Assembly: GCA_002923375.1 (NCBI GenBank) | Contig: BEIJ01000004.1 | Coordinates: forward strand, 1-64,000 | DNA length: 64,000 nt | Reading direction: 5' to 3' | From: a bacterium HR33 | GTDB lineage: Bacteria; Gemmatimonadota; Gemmatimonadetes; Gemmatimonadales; GWC2-71-9 | Shown: positions 28,735 through 38,921 of the stretch, one piece after another | Numbering within the stretch: the first letter of the stretch is position 1 | Layout of the letters: the number at the start of each line of letters is the position of its first letter | Translations under genes and position numbers: made by a program | Notes under the pieces: generated by a model | The model's database searches: none | Seen by the model: the letters and a program-made list of their open reading frames with translations, nothing else | Told to the model about the DNA's origin: nothing

Positions 28735-28772
28735 CCCTGCGGGCGGTAGCCCCCGAGAACGAGAGCGCAGGG
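28735..28772 (-). terminator. Weak terminator-like hairpin after purM
   Basis: On the minus strand, 28772-28766 pairs with 28741-28735 (CCCTGCG/CGCAGGG, 7 bp) around a 24-nt loop, 25 nt past the purM stop. There is no clear U-run, so this is a low-confidence call. It supports a transcript break before pirin. Confidence 0.3.
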
Positions 28773-28796
28773 GACGGCGCCGGCAGCTGTCGCTAT

Positions 28797-29834
28797 CTAA
28801 ACCAAGCTCACTCCCGACCCGAGTATCACTTCTCCTATGGGCCAAGTCTCCACCCCGGCCTGGCGAGCTGCATCGGATACGCGCTCGACATCCGACGGCG
28901 ATACCGCGGCGATCATCCCGATTCCCATATTGAAAACCCGATACATTTCTTCCGCCTCTACCGATCCCGCCTGCTGGAGGAACAGGAAAACCGGCGGTAT
29001 CGGCCAGCTGCCGAGTTTCACCTTGGCTCCCAAACCTCGGGGTAGCGAGCGGGGCAGATTACCCGGAATACCACCGCCGGTTATGTGGGCCAGGGCGCGA
29101 ATGCGGTCCAACACCGGGAAAATCGCCTGGAAGTAGCTCCGGTGTACCTCCAGCAGAACCTCTCCTATAGGCCGGTCCAGTTCCGGCACCTGACTGTCCA
29201 GGTCCAGTCCCAGTTTATCGAAGACGATCCGGCGGGCCAGACTGTATCCGTTGGTGTGCAGTCCGCTGGAGGCGTATCCCACCAATACATCCCCCGCCCG
29301 TGTCCGTTCTCCGGTCAGCAGCGATCGGCGGGAGGCCACGCCCATTATGGTCCCGGCCAAATCGTAATGCCCTGGCTGGTAGAGATCCCTCAGTTGAGCA
29401 GTCTCGCCGCCGGTCAGAGTCATACCGTGGGTAGTGCATCCCCGGGCGATCCCTTCGACCAGGGCCACGATGGTCTCGCTTTTGAGGTCGGAACCTGCTA
29501 TGTAGTCCTGAAACGCCAGGGGAGCGGCTCCGTGTACCAGGATGTCATTGACGCAGTGGTTGACCAGATCCTCCCCCACGGTGTCGTGGCGGCCGGCGCG
29601 GATGGCCACCAGCACTTTAGTACCCACACCGTCCGTACTGAGCACGGCGACCGGCTCGTCGATATCGGGCGGGATCTTTATCATTCCGCCGAAACCGCCA
29701 GCCGGGCCCAGGGCTAGCGAAGTTCGGGTGCGCAGTATCGCCTCGGCGATCCGTCCCTTTACCCCTTCAGCAAAGTCGAGATCGACTCCAGCTTCGCGGT
29801 AACGCTCAGCCGGGGTCATCCGGCATATCCTCAT
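28797..29834 (-). CDS. purM: Phosphoribosylformylglycinamidine cyclo-ligase (AIR synthetase)
   Basis: PurM closes the imidazole ring in purine synthesis. The 345-aa protein shows LSTDGVGTKVLVA, NDILVHGAAPLAFQDY, LTGGETAQL and SSGLHTNGYSL, all diagnostic of PurM rather than its relatives SelD or ThiL. The chosen ATG overlaps the PfkB-gene stop by 29 nt; a second ATG five codons in (29819) is also possible. No other pur gene is nearby. Confidence 0.95.
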   Translation of the reverse strand: MRICRMTPAERYREAGVDLDFAEGVKGRIAEAILRTRTSLALGPAGGFGGMIKIPPDIDEPVAVLSTDGVGTKVLVAIRAGRHDTVGEDLVNHCVNDILVHGAAPLAFQDYIAGSDLKSETIVALVEGIARGCTTHGMTLTGGETAQLRDLYQPGHYDLAGTIMGVASRRSLLTGERTRAGDVLVGYASSGLHTNGYSLARRIVFDKLGLDLDSQVPELDRPIGEVLLEVHRSYFQAIFPVLDRIRALAHITGGGIPGNLPRSLPRGLGAKVKLGSWPIPPVFLFLQQAGSVEAEEMYRVFNMGIGMIAAVSPSDVERVSDAARQAGVETWPIGEVILGSGVSLV

Positions 29835-30738
29835 CGAGGTCGAAGTACACCAAGCGGCTGAACTGGCGGACTCGGACGGTCACCTCCGCCGGGCCGATCT
29901 CTTCGAATCGTTGAACCGAGAAACGTTCCACGGCGAACGAGCCCATGGCGGCGCCGTACACCATCGCCCTGCGGAGGTTGCCTTCCGACAGATCCCCGGT
30001 TCTGGCCAGGTGACCCATGAAGCCGCCCGCAAATGCGTCTCCCGCCCCGGTGGGGTCGAACACCTGTTCCAGAGGGAAGGCCGGGACGTAAAAGATGTCG
30101 CGCCCGTTGACCATCACCGCGCCGAAGACCCCCTGTTTGATGACCACCATTTCGGGGCCCCGTTCCAGAATCCAACGGGCGGCCCGGTAGATGTTCCAAT
30201 CTCCGGAGAGCTCCCGCGCCTCACTGTCGTTGACCATGAGCACGTTCACGTGGCGCAGGAGCTGCAGCAAGACATCGCGCTTGGAGTGGATCCAGTAATT
30301 CATCGTGTCGCACGCGACGAACCTGGCATCTTGGATCTGGTCCAACACGCTCAGCTGGAGCTCGGGATCTATGTTGCCCAGGAACACGTACCGCGCGCTA
30401 CGAAATTGCTCGGGAAGGCGCGGGAGGAACTCGGCAAAGACGCCCAGACGCGTTTCCAGCGTCTCCCGGTTTTGCAGATCGTAGGAATACTTCCCCTTCC
30501 AGCGGAAACTCTCTCCCTTCATCCGCTGGACGCCGGCAAGATCGACTCCCCGCTCGGCCAACCGGTCCAGGGCTTTCTGAGGGAAGTCGGAACCGACCAC
30601 GCCTACCATCTGGACCGGATGTAGCAGGCTCGCCGCGTAGCCGAAAAAGACCGCCGAGCCGCCCAGGGCATCCGCGGTGGAACCGAAGGGGGTTTCCACC
30701 GAGTCCAGGGCTATGCTGCCCACGACCAAAAGGCTCAC
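29806..30738 (-). CDS. PfkB-family sugar/nucleoside kinase
   Basis: The 310-aa ribokinase-fold protein begins LLVVGSIALDSVETPFG with GGSAVFFGYAA, the substrate-binding GG pair. It has the C-terminal PfkB signature DPTGAGDAFAGGF with the catalytic Asp. The substrate cannot be fixed; adenosine or ribose-like substrates are plausible because purM overlaps its 3' end. It starts at GTG 30738, 13 nt past the argS stop. Confidence 0.85.
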   Translation of the reverse strand: MSLLVVGSIALDSVETPFGSTADALGGSAVFFGYAASLLHPVQMVGVVGSDFPQKALDRLAERGVDLAGVQRMKGESFRWKGKYSYDLQNRETLETRLGVFAEFLPRLPEQFRSARYVFLGNIDPELQLSVLDQIQDARFVACDTMNYWIHSKRDVLLQLLRHVNVLMVNDSEARELSGDWNIYRAARWILERGPEMVVIKQGVFGAVMVNGRDIFYVPAFPLEQVFDPTGAGDAFAGGFMGHLARTGDLSEGNLRRAMVYGAAMGSFAVERFSVQRFEEIGPAEVTVRVRQFSRLVYFDLDEDMPDDPG

Positions 30739-30751
30739 AAGCTCGATTCCC

Positions 30752-32380
30752 TCACATCCGCTCCGGGGCGCTCACGCCGATCAGCCGCAAGCCGTTGGCC
30801 AACACGATCTGCGCAGCCCGCGCCAGCACCAGCCTGGCACGTTCCAGATCGGCGCCAGCGCCCAGGACCCGGTGCCGGTGATACCATCCGTTTACCAGAC
30901 GCGCTACCTCCTCGAGATAGGTGACGATCCGATGGGGCTCCAGAGTCTCCGCCGCCTTGGAGACCACCTCCGGGAATTGTCCCAGCGTCTTGATCAGCTC
31001 CTGCTCCTCCGGTTCGGACAGCAAGGTCAGATCCGCACCGTCGGCGCCGATCTTCCGGGGATCTATCCCGCCCGTGCGAAAGATTCCAGCCATCCGAGTG
31101 TGGGCGTACTGGACGTAGTACACCGGATTCTCTTCCGACTGCTTGGTGGCGAGATCGATGTCGAAAACGAACTGAGAATCGGCGCGCCGCATCAGGAAGA
31201 AGTACCGCGCAGCATCTACGCCGGTCTCCTCGTACAGATCCCGCAGAGTCACGAACTCTCCCGACCGCTTGGAGAACCGGACCTCCTCTCCGTGGCGCAT
31301 TACGCGCACCAGCTGCACGATCACCGCCTGAAAAAAGTCGGGGGGAAAACCCAGAGCCGCCAGAGCCGCCGCCATCCGAGGCACGTAGCCGTGGTGGTCC
31401 GCGCCCCAGACATCTATCGCCCTCTCGAAACCTCGCTCCGCCTTGGCTACATGGTAGGCGATGTCCGGCACGAAGTAGGTGTAGGAACCGTCGCTCTTTC
31501 GCAGCACTCGGTCTTTGGCATCGCCGAACTCGGAGGTTCTTAGCCACAGAGCTCCGTCACGCTCGTAGGTCAAACCCCGTTCCCCGAGGCGCCTGAGCAC
31601 GTCGTCCACCAAACCGCTTCCGTAAAGCTGGCTCTCCCAGTAGATGACGTCGAACCGAACGCCGAAGTCCGCCAGGTCACGGTCCTGCTCTTCCCGCTGC
31701 CGCCGCACGGCGATCTCTCGGCAGCGGCGCACCCCTTCCTCTTCGGGAAGCTCGGCAAACCCTCTACCTTCTGCGGCTATGAGCTCCCGGGCGAGATCCA
31801 CCAGGTAGTTGCCGTGATAACCGCCCTCGGGAATCTCAGCTTCCCGGCCTACCGCCTGCTGCACCCTCGCCCAGAGAGATCGCGCCAAACGATCCACCTG
31901 GACCCCGGCATCGTTGACGTAGAACTCCCTGGTAACCTCGTAGCCGGTCGCCTCCAACAGCGAGGCTATGGCATCTCCCAGCGCTGCGCCTCGTCCATGA
32001 CCCACGTGCAGGGGACCCGTGGGATTGGCCGAAACGAACTCCACGTTCACCAGCTTACCGGCTCCCCGCGTAGAGCGGCCCCACTTCTCCCCCGCCTCCA
32101 GGATCCTGGGTAGGACGTCGGTGAGCGCCTCGGCAGCGAGCCAGAAGTTGATGAAGCCCGGACCCGCCACCTCCACTTTCTCCACGATCCCGGGCGCAAG
32201 TTGCACCTGGGCGGCGATCTGCTCGGCCACGTCCCGGGCAGGCCGCTTCAGCTGCGCGCCGAGCTTGAGGGCCACATTGGTGGCAAGATCGCCGTGGCCG
32301 GGATCCCGAGGCTGCTGCAGGACAACCTCGACCGCCGGGAAGCCCAACGCCTCGATCGCCCGGCGCAGCGCTTCCCGCAA
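30752..32380 (-). CDS. argS: Arginyl-tRNA synthetase
   Basis: The class I enzyme has the N-terminal Add-1 domain (DLATNVALKL), the HIGH-like HVGHGRGAALGDA near residue 125, the FSKRSGEFVTLRDL region that stands for KMSK, and the helical anticodon-binding C-terminus (ARLVNGWYHRHRV). The length is 542 aa. It starts at TTG 32380 with a weak ATAGG before it, 18 nt after the FmdB-like gene. Confidence 0.95.
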   Translation of the reverse strand: MREALRRAIEALGFPAVEVVLQQPRDPGHGDLATNVALKLGAQLKRPARDVAEQIAAQVQLAPGIVEKVEVAGPGFINFWLAAEALTDVLPRILEAGEKWGRSTRGAGKLVNVEFVSANPTGPLHVGHGRGAALGDAIASLLEATGYEVTREFYVNDAGVQVDRLARSLWARVQQAVGREAEIPEGGYHGNYLVDLARELIAAEGRGFAELPEEEGVRRCREIAVRRQREEQDRDLADFGVRFDVIYWESQLYGSGLVDDVLRRLGERGLTYERDGALWLRTSEFGDAKDRVLRKSDGSYTYFVPDIAYHVAKAERGFERAIDVWGADHHGYVPRMAAALAALGFPPDFFQAVIVQLVRVMRHGEEVRFSKRSGEFVTLRDLYEETGVDAARYFFLMRRADSQFVFDIDLATKQSEENPVYYVQYAHTRMAGIFRTGGIDPRKIGADGADLTLLSEPEEQELIKTLGQFPEVVSKAAETLEPHRIVTYLEEVARLVNGWYHRHRVLGAGADLERARLVLARAAQIVLANGLRLIGVSAPERM

Positions 32381-32397
32381 CCTATCGGTTCCGGCCT

Positions 32398-32676
32398 TCA
32401 GGAGTCAGCTCCGGAGTCTTTCTTCGATCGGCCCGCTTCGGACCCCTCGGACTTGGCCGACCCACCTTCCCCCTTGTCCTTCTTGTCCGAACCCGCCCGC
32501 TTGTAGTCGGTGATGTAGAACCCCGAACCTTTGAAGACCAGTCCCGCGCCGCCGGAGATGACCCTCTCCGACTTCTTACCGCACTTGGGACACTTGGGCC
32601 GAGTCTTTACGGTGATCTTGTGAAACTTTTCGAAATCGTGCCCGCAGGAGTTACAGCGATATTGATAGGTTGGCAT
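32398..32676 (-). CDS. FmdB-type zinc-ribbon protein
   Basis: The 92-aa protein opens MPTYQYRCNSCGHDFEKF and has a second CPKCGKKS, giving the four-Cys zinc ribbon of the FmdB regulatory family. GLVFKGSGFYITDYK follows, then a low-complexity charged Lys/Ser/Gly/Asp tail. Its function is unknown; such proteins are widespread and often precede translation or repair genes. The start is ATG at 32676 with only a weak ribosome site. The 60 nt upstream, after mutA, may hold its own weak promoter. Confidence 0.85.
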   Translation of the reverse strand: MPTYQYRCNSCGHDFEKFHKITVKTRPKCPKCGKKSERVISGGAGLVFKGSGFYITDYKRAGSDKKDKGEGGSAKSEGSEAGRSKKDSGADS

Positions 32677-32736
32677 TTTGGCTTTTTCCGGATATACACT
32701 CAACGGCCGGTAGCTTAGCGGAGCTTCCACCTAGAA

Positions 32737-34344
32737 TCAAGCGCGAAACGATCCCGCACTGCCCGTGGCGGCAGCCGCGCTGGCCCTGAACGTGCCCCAC
32801 ACCTCCCGCAGCGCGTCGCTGATCTCTCCCACGGTGGCCCGAGCCCGAACCGCTTCCAGGATCGCCGGCATCAGCGGCTCTCCTTCGGATCGGGCCGCCG
32901 CCCTGACCCGCTCCAGCGACTCCTCCCAAGCCCGCCGATCGCGGCGCCGGCGCGCCTCCTTTACTCTCCGCCTCTGAACCTCCGCCAAGGCCGAATAATC
33001 CGGCCCCGGGGGAACTTCCGCCTGCTCCTCCTCCACAAAGCGATTGACGCCGACAACCACCACCTCCCCCCTTTCCACCGCCTGCTGATAGGCGTACGCT
33101 GCGCGGCCGATCGCTTCCTGAAAGACCCCTTGTTCTATAGCCCGCGCCGCTCCACCGCGCGCGGCCACCTCCTCCAGCAGCTGCTCTGCCTGCCGTTCCA
33201 AGGCCTCCGTCAAATACTCCACGTAGTAGGAACCGGCCAGGGGATCGACCGTGTTGGCCACACCCGACTCGTAAGCCAAAATCTGCTGGGTCCGCAGGGC
33301 GAGTCGCGCCGAAGCGGCGGTCGGCAGGGAAAGAGCTTCGTCATAGGCATTGGTGTGCAACGACTGGGTGCCGCCCAAGACCGCCGCCAGCCCCTGAATC
33401 GCCACCCTCACGACGTTGTTCAAAGGCTGCTGGGCGGTGAGGGTGGAACCTCCCGTTTGCGTATGAAACCGAAGCCGGCAGCTGGCATCCGATCCGCCAT
33501 ACCGCTCCCGCACTATTCTGGCCCACAGCCGCCTTGCAGCCCGAAACTTCGCCACTTCCTCGAACAGATCGTTGTGGGCGGCAAAGAAGAAAGAGATTCG
33601 CGGCGCTATGTCGTCCACCGCGATCCCCGCTGCCAGCGCCCGATCCAAGTACTCGATTGCATTGGCGAACGTGAAGGCGATCTCCTGAACCGCCGTGCAA
33701 CCGGCTTCTCGCATGTGGTAGCCGCTGATCGAGATTGGGTTGAAAGGCATCCCCTCCCGCACCACGAACGCGAACACGTCGGTAACCAGGCGCAACGAGG
33801 GCTCGGGAGGAAATATGTATGTACCTCTCGCTATGTATTCCTTGAGCACATCGTTCTGCACCGTTCCCCTGAGCCGGTTGCGCCCGATGCCGCGCTCCTC
33901 GGCCACCACTATGTACATCGCCAGGAGGATCGCAGCGGTCGCGTTGATGGTCATCGAGGTGGATACCTGATCCAGCGGTATCCCCTCGAAGACCCGAGCC
34001 AAGTCGTCCACCGTATCTATTGCGACACCCACACGCCCGACCTCACCCTCCGCCATGGGGGAATCTGAATCGTAACCCATCTGCGTGGGCAGGTCGAACG
34101 CCACCGAGAGGCCAGACTGCCCCGCGCGCAGCAGCTCCCGGAACCGGGCATTAGTCTCTTCGGCCGTACCGTACCCGGCGTACTGGCGAAAAGTCCATAG
34201 CCTCCCGCGGTACATGGTGGGGTAGATACCGCGGGTGAACGGATACTCGCCCGGACGCTCGCCTGCCGTGCCCCGAGCCACATCCTCCGGACCGTAAACC
34301 ACTTTGATCGGAATACCCGAGGTCGATTTAGGATCGTTGCTCAT
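32737..34344 (-). CDS. Methylmalonyl-CoA mutase, large catalytic subunit without cobalamin-binding domain
   Basis: The 535-aa protein is the TIM-barrel catalytic domain of adenosylcobalamin-dependent acyl-CoA mutases. [52 protein letters not shown] and [15 protein letters not shown] are diagnostic. It ends without the C-terminal B12-binding Rossmann domain (no DxHxxG), so a separate small subunit must exist elsewhere. It interconverts methylmalonyl-CoA and succinyl-CoA, although ethylmalonyl- or isobutyryl-type mutases are close relatives. It starts inside the fbp stop (ATGA). It ties this genome's metabolism to the B12 uptake operon at 8-13 kb. Confidence 0.9.
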   Translation of the reverse strand: MSNDPKSTSGIPIKVVYGPEDVARGTAGERPGEYPFTRGIYPTMYRGRLWTFRQYAGYGTAEETNARFRELLRAGQSGLSVAFDLPTQMGYDSDSPMAEGEVGRVGVAIDTVDDLARVFEGIPLDQVSTSMTINATAAILLAMYIVVAEERGIGRNRLRGTVQNDVLKEYIARGTYIFPPEPSLRLVTDVFAFVVREGMPFNPISISGYHMREAGCTAVQEIAFTFANAIEYLDRALAAGIAVDDIAPRISFFFAAHNDLFEEVAKFRAARRLWARIVRERYGGSDASCRLRFHTQTGGSTLTAQQPLNNVVRVAIQGLAAVLGGTQSLHTNAYDEALSLPTAASARLALRTQQILAYESGVANTVDPLAGSYYVEYLTEALERQAEQLLEEVAARGGAARAIEQGVFQEAIGRAAYAYQQAVERGEVVVVGVNRFVEEEQAEVPPGPDYSALAEVQRRRVKEARRRRDRRAWEESLERVRAAARSEGEPLMPAILEAVRARATVGEISDALREVWGTFRASAAAATGSAGSFRA

Positions 34345-35363
34345 AGCCGCTCCGCCTGCTCGGACTCCTCCTCCAACACCCTCTCTACGAGCGCCACGTC
34401 CTCCCGGCTCCCGATCACCAGTGGAGTGCGCTGGTGAAGCTCTTCCGGCTCGATGTCGAGTATAGGCCGCACTCCGTCCGACGCCGCACCCCCAGCTTGC
34501 TCGGCGATCATGGCTAGAGGCGCCGCTTCGTACAGCAAGCGCAACTTCCCTCGCGGCGCCGCGCTGTCACCAGGATAGAGGAAAACACCACCGGCCAGCA
34601 AGTTGCGGTGGAAGTCGGCCACCAAAGACCCGATGTATCTGGCGTTCTTTCCCCTCCCCTTGCCGTCCAAACCTTTCAGTATACTCACCGCTCTTCGATA
34701 ACCCTCGGACCAGCGAGTCCAATGGCTCTCGTTGACGCTGTAGTAACGGCCCATGGGAGGGGTCCTGATATCGGCATTCCAGAGCAAGAACTCCCCGATC
34801 GACGGATCCAGCGTGAACCCGTGTACCCCCTGACCGGAGCTGTAAACTAGAACCGTGCTCGAGCCGTAGATAACATATCCCGCGGCCACTTGGTCGCGAC
34901 CCCGCTGCAGTAAATCCCGCAACGTACCCGGCCCCCCGGGCGAAACCCGCCGGTGGATCGAAAAGATCGTTCCAATCGAAACGTTGACGTCGATATTGGA
35001 CGACCCGTCCAAAGGATCGAACAACAACACATACTTGCCGGGATTGACGTCCGCCGGCGGGATGATCGGCTCTTCTTCCTCTTCCGACGCCAAGACGCAG
35101 ACCCTCCCGCTTCCGCCTACCGCATTCTTGATCGCCTCGTTGGCCAAGACGTCCAGCTTCTGTTGCTCTTCACCCTGCACGTTCTTCCGCCCCGCTCTCC
35201 CCAAAACATCCAACAGGCCCGCCCGGCGCACATAACCGGAAATTACTTTTGCGGCCAGCGCGATGTCGTAGAGAAGGTTGGATAACTCGCCCGTAGCGCC
35301 GGGGTGCAACCGCTCCTGCTGGATGATGAAGCGCTCGATAGTAACAATCGGTGTAGTAGGCAT
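34341..35363 (-). CDS. fbp: Class I fructose-1,6-bisphosphatase
   Basis: The 340-aa enzyme has the metal/substrate motif [20 protein letters not shown], preceded by ASEEEEEPI, and the C-terminal [21 protein letters not shown]. It dephosphorylates fructose-1,6-bisphosphate in gluconeogenesis or carbon fixation. The start ATG at 35363 is required because the family N-terminus [20 protein letters not shown] begins there. Its first 121 nt therefore overlap the end of comEC in another frame. Confidence 0.95.
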   Translation of the reverse strand: MPTTPIVTIERFIIQQERLHPGATGELSNLLYDIALAAKVISGYVRRAGLLDVLGRAGRKNVQGEEQQKLDVLANEAIKNAVGGSGRVCVLASEEEEEPIIPPADVNPGKYVLLFDPLDGSSNIDVNVSIGTIFSIHRRVSPGGPGTLRDLLQRGRDQVAAGYVIYGSSTVLVYSSGQGVHGFTLDPSIGEFLLWNADIRTPPMGRYYSVNESHWTRWSEGYRRAVSILKGLDGKGRGKNARYIGSLVADFHRNLLAGGVFLYPGDSAAPRGKLRLLYEAAPLAMIAEQAGGAASDGVRPILDIEPEELHQRTPLVIGSREDVALVERVLEEESEQAERL

Positions 35364-37552
35364 CCGATCCTCTGGCCTAGGGTCGAAGGATATCCCTGAA
35401 ACACTTCAAAATAGCGCCCGTCCGAGCGTATAGTCACTGTGCCGCCCAGATCAGTACGGAGCACTTGGGCACCCGAACCCCGGAGCCGGGCTATGGTTTC
35501 GGGAGCAGGATGGCCGTAACGGTTCTTACCCACGCTGATCACGGCCACCAGAGGATCGAGTGCCTCCAGCCATTCCTTCGAGGTGCTGTACCGCGACCCG
35601 TGATGGGCCACCTTGAGCACTTCCGCCGGAGATACGGAACCCAACAGACCTTCCTCCGCAATTTCCCCGATATCCCCGGCTAGCACCGCGTCGAACTCCC
35701 CGTAAGAAAGCCTGAGCACCACCGAGTTTTCGTTGGGAGAGAAGTTCCTGCGAATCCAGGAAGTGTCCGGATGCAGCACCGCCAGCACCACGCCGTCCAG
35801 CGCCACAGTGTCGCCCGCCCTTGCGGCCCTCCATCGGGTCCCTATCCGATCCACCAGCGCGAGATATTCGAGGTAGAGCCTCGACGGCAGAGGCTGGCCG
35901 GGCTCCAGAACCAGCTCCGGCTCCAAGGAGCGCATCAACGCGGGAGCTCCACCCAGGTGATCAGCATCCCCGTGAGTCACCACCATGATTGCCAGCTTGC
36001 GAACCCCGTGCCGCCGCAGAAAGGGAAGCACCACCCGCCGCCCAGCGTCGTCGTAGGAGGTCCGAGGACCGGCGTCGACCAGCAGCCAGCGGCCTCCGGG
36101 AGTTTCTATTGCAATGGCGTCTCCCTGCCCCACGTCCAGAAAGTGAATGCTCAGCCCGCCGCCGCCCAAGTTCCCTATACTCCCCGACGCGTTCCAGCTC
36201 CAAGCGGCCAGAGCGGCAGCGGCAGCCGCTTTTTTGTGCGCCCACAGCCGGCGCGGCTTGGTTCTGACAACCCACAAGACAGCGGCCAAACCCACGGCCC
36301 AGGGAAACGCAAACTCCGCACCGGGCGTGCCGCGCACACATCCTAGGGGAACCGACGCGGCCAGGACAGCAGTGCGTTCTACAGCCGCCAGGGCAAGACC
36401 GGATCCGCCGGCAACTATTCCGCCAAGCAGGAGACTCCAGAAAATTCCCGGAACTGCGATTGCGGCCAGCGGGACCGCTACCAAGTTGGTGAGCACGCCG
36501 ATCGGCGCCACCGAGCCAAAGGCATATGCCGTAATCGGTGCGGTTGCAAGTGTAGCACCGGCCGAAACCGCGAGCGTCCCGGCACCCCAAAAGCGCGAAC
36601 TCCGCGCCAAGGAAGCGCCGTACGCAGTGCCCCACGCTGCGGCGAAAGAAAGCCATGCACCGGTATCCGTGGCAGCCTCGGGGTCCGCACCCAAGACCAC
36701 CAGCGCAGCCAGAGCCAGGACCACCGTATTTGGAGGATGTCGTTGGCGCTGTAAAGCGATCGCCCGAACGGTGAAAAACGCCGCGGCCCGAGCAGCCGGC
36801 GCAGGAAAGCCGAGAATGCTTACGTACCCCCAGATCGCTGCGACACCGATCCAGCGCCCGCTTCTTGCACCGGCCAGGAGTCCGGCTACGAGCTCCACCC
36901 ACCACGCCAGAATTCCCACGTGCAGTCCGGAGATCGCCAGCAGGTGGGCTATGCCGGCGTCGGCAAACGCCCTCCGCAATGCGGGATCGATGGCGTCCCG
37001 CCGCCCGAGCACCAGTGCGTCGACGACCGGGGCGCGCTCCCCGTAAAGGCGGGAGATCCGGGCCGCTATTCGCTCCCGGAGCACGTACCGCAAGGCTCGG
37101 CGGCTGTCCAAAACCTTGACGTGCTCGATCCGGTAGGTTCCGCCGCCCAGATAGCTCCCTACCGCGACGACGCGTGCTCCCGCGGGCGGAAACTCTTCCC
37201 CGCTGAACCGCACCCTGAGCCGCCCCCGGCAGTCAGCCGGGCTATACTCCACCTCGGCCGCGGTGATGCCCGAGAGATTAGGCGCATCATGAACTCGCAG
37301 GATTGCCGCTTGCGGTCCCGGCCGCCAGCGAACGGCACAGGTCTGGGTCCTCCGCGAATATGCGAGAGAACCTGTAAGCCAACCCACCGCAGCGATCGCC
37401 GCCAGGAGCGTGGGCCAGGTACCTCGCGCCGCAGCTATCAACGCGCCCGCCACGAGGGCCAACACCAACGCCAGGGGCGCAAAAAGCACGAGGCCGATCC
37501 ACAGACCGGCCCCGTATGCTGCGGCAAACCAGACGACGGGCGCGCCCCTCAT
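35243..37552 (-). CDS. comEC: ComEC/Rec2-family DNA-uptake channel protein
   Basis: The 769-aa protein has the N-terminal membrane and OB-like part (DUF4131) and a competence domain with [11 protein letters not shown] and [13 protein letters not shown]-terminal metallo-beta-lactamase fold carries [23 protein letters not shown] and [12 protein letters not shown]. It should move single-stranded DNA across the inner membrane. The last 40 or so residues, after [14 protein letters not shown], are outside the family and overlap fbp. They may be an accidental extension. It starts 46 nt after miaB. Confidence 0.92.
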   Translation of the reverse strand: MRGAPVVWFAAAYGAGLWIGLVLFAPLALVLALVAGALIAAARGTWPTLLAAIAAVGWLTGSLAYSRRTQTCAVRWRPGPQAAILRVHDAPNLSGITAAEVEYSPADCRGRLRVRFSGEEFPPAGARVVAVGSYLGGGTYRIEHVKVLDSRRALRYVLRERIAARISRLYGERAPVVDALVLGRRDAIDPALRRAFADAGIAHLLAISGLHVGILAWWVELVAGLLAGARSGRWIGVAAIWGYVSILGFPAPAARAAAFFTVRAIALQRQRHPPNTVVLALAALVVLGADPEAATDTGAWLSFAAAWGTAYGASLARSSRFWGAGTLAVSAGATLATAPITAYAFGSVAPIGVLTNLVAVPLAAIAVPGIFWSLLLGGIVAGGSGLALAAVERTAVLAASVPLGCVRGTPGAEFAFPWAVGLAAVLWVVRTKPRRLWAHKKAAAAAALAAWSWNASGSIGNLGGGGLSIHFLDVGQGDAIAIETPGGRWLLVDAGPRTSYDDAGRRVVLPFLRRHGVRKLAIMVVTHGDADHLGGAPALMRSLEPELVLEPGQPLPSRLYLEYLALVDRIGTRWRAARAGDTVALDGVVLAVLHPDTSWIRRNFSPNENSVVLRLSYGEFDAVLAGDIGEIAEEGLLGSVSPAEVLKVAHHGSRYSTSKEWLEALDPLVAVISVGKNRYGHPAPETIARLRGSGAQVLRTDLGGTVTIRSDGRYFEVFQGYPSTLGQRIGCLLHRLLLSSASSSSRSGCTPALRASYPTFSTTSRWPQK

Positions 37553-37597
37553 CCTAGGCCCGCCCGCCCCCGGACAAATCCGGTCAGCTCGCCAGCA

Positions 37598-38917
37598 TCA
37601 GCCCACCACGGCCAGCTGCCGTTCCCCGAGGGGGACGGCGCTGAACGTCGCTCCGGTAGTGCCGGTAAGCCTGACCCTGAGGTAACTGCCCACCAGCTCC
37701 TCCGTACCTTCGAAAAGAACCACCTTGTTGGTTCTGGTGCGCGACTGAAGCAAATTGCCCCGGCGGGCCTTTCCTTCCACCAGCACCTCCTGGACGGTGC
37801 CCACCAGGCCCGCATTCTTCTGGCGCGCCACCTCCCGCACCACCGCAATGAGACGCTCCAGCCGCTCGCCCGCCACCTCGTCCGGCACGAAATCCCGCAT
37901 CCTGGTTGCCGGCGTCCCCTCTCGGGGAGAAAACTTGAAGGTGTACGCGTCGTCGAAACCCACTTCCCGCACCAAACTCTCGGTCTGGAGGTAATCCTCT
38001 TCCGTCTCGCCGGGAAATCCCACAATGATGTCGGTGGTGATGGCGATTCCCGGAATGGCGCTGCGGAGGCGACGCACGCAGTCCAAATACTGCTCCCTAG
38101 TGTAACGGCGCAGCATGCGCTTGAGGATGCGGGACGATCCGCTCTGCACCGGGAGGTGAACGTGCTCGCAAACCGCCGGCACTTCCGCCATCGCTCCAAT
38201 GACCCGATCGCTGAAATCGTTGGGGTGCGGACTGGTGAACCGCAGGCGCCTGAGACCCGGAACCGCCCCCACCGCCCGGAGCAGGTCGGCAAAGTCGTGG
38301 CGGCCATCGTGATAACTGTTGACCGTCTGCCCCAGGAGCGTGACCTCGGACACGCCGCGCGCAACCAATCCCTCCACTTCGCGGATAACCTCTTCTAGTT
38401 TACGACTCCGCTCTGGCCCGCGCGTCATCGGAACTATGCAGAACGTGCACCGATAATCGCAGCCCCGCTGGACCGTCACGAACGCCGTGGGCCCCTGATC
38501 GAGCCGAACAGGATCCACGTCCTCGTAGTGCTCCCACGGCTTGAACTGAACATCCGCCCCCCGCCGGCCCTGAACCGCGTTGGCTATAAGCTCCGGCAGC
38601 GCACGATAGCCGTCGGGGCCGGCCACCAAGTCCACGTGAGGCGCCTTCTCCAACAGGCGGGCTCCCAGCCTCTGCGCCATGCAACCCAAAACTCCTAGAA
38701 CCGTACCGGGTCGCTTATACCGCTTCAGTTCCCCCACCCGACCCAGAACCCGCTGCTCGGCGTGCTCCCGGACAGCACAGGTGTTGACCAGGATCACATC
38801 CGCCACAGCCGGCTGGTCAGCAGGCACGTACCCCTCGCGGCCGAGCAGGCCGAGCAACAGCTCGGTGTCCGCCACGTTCATCTGGCACCCGTAGGTCTCG
38901 ATGTAAACTCTTTTCAC
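37598..38917 (-). CDS. miaB: tRNA-2-methylthio-N6-dimethylallyladenosine synthase MiaB
   Basis: The 439-aa radical-SAM methylthiotransferase has the auxiliary-cluster cysteines in ETYGCQMNVAD, VNTCAVREHA and LGCMAQ. The SAM-cluster motif is GCDYRCTFCIVP, and a C-terminal TRAM domain ends VRLTGTTGATFSAVPLG. It adds the methylthio group at A37 of tRNAs reading UNN codons. It lies 4 nt after its paralogue mtaB. Confidence 0.95.
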   Translation of the reverse strand: MKRVYIETYGCQMNVADTELLLGLLGREGYVPADQPAVADVILVNTCAVREHAEQRVLGRVGELKRYKRPGTVLGVLGCMAQRLGARLLEKAPHVDLVAGPDGYRALPELIANAVQGRRGADVQFKPWEHYEDVDPVRLDQGPTAFVTVQRGCDYRCTFCIVPMTRGPERSRKLEEVIREVEGLVARGVSEVTLLGQTVNSYHDGRHDFADLLRAVGAVPGLRRLRFTSPHPNDFSDRVIGAMAEVPAVCEHVHLPVQSGSSRILKRMLRRYTREQYLDCVRRLRSAIPGIAITTDIIVGFPGETEEDYLQTESLVREVGFDDAYTFKFSPREGTPATRMRDFVPDEVAGERLERLIAVVREVARQKNAGLVGTVQEVLVEGKARRGNLLQSRTRTNKVVLFEGTEELVGSYLRVRLTGTTGATFSAVPLGERQLAVVG

Positions 38918-38921
38918 AGTC

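Noticed and set aside
28797-29834. SelD (selenophosphate synthetase) candidate, since selB is present
   Set aside because: The family motifs (GVGTK, NDILVHGAAP, SSGLHTNGYS) are those of PurM, and the N-terminal Cys/Sec motif of SelD is absent.
36920-38398. 492-codon plus-strand open frame
   Set aside because: It is antisense to comEC and miaB; no motif and no start signal.
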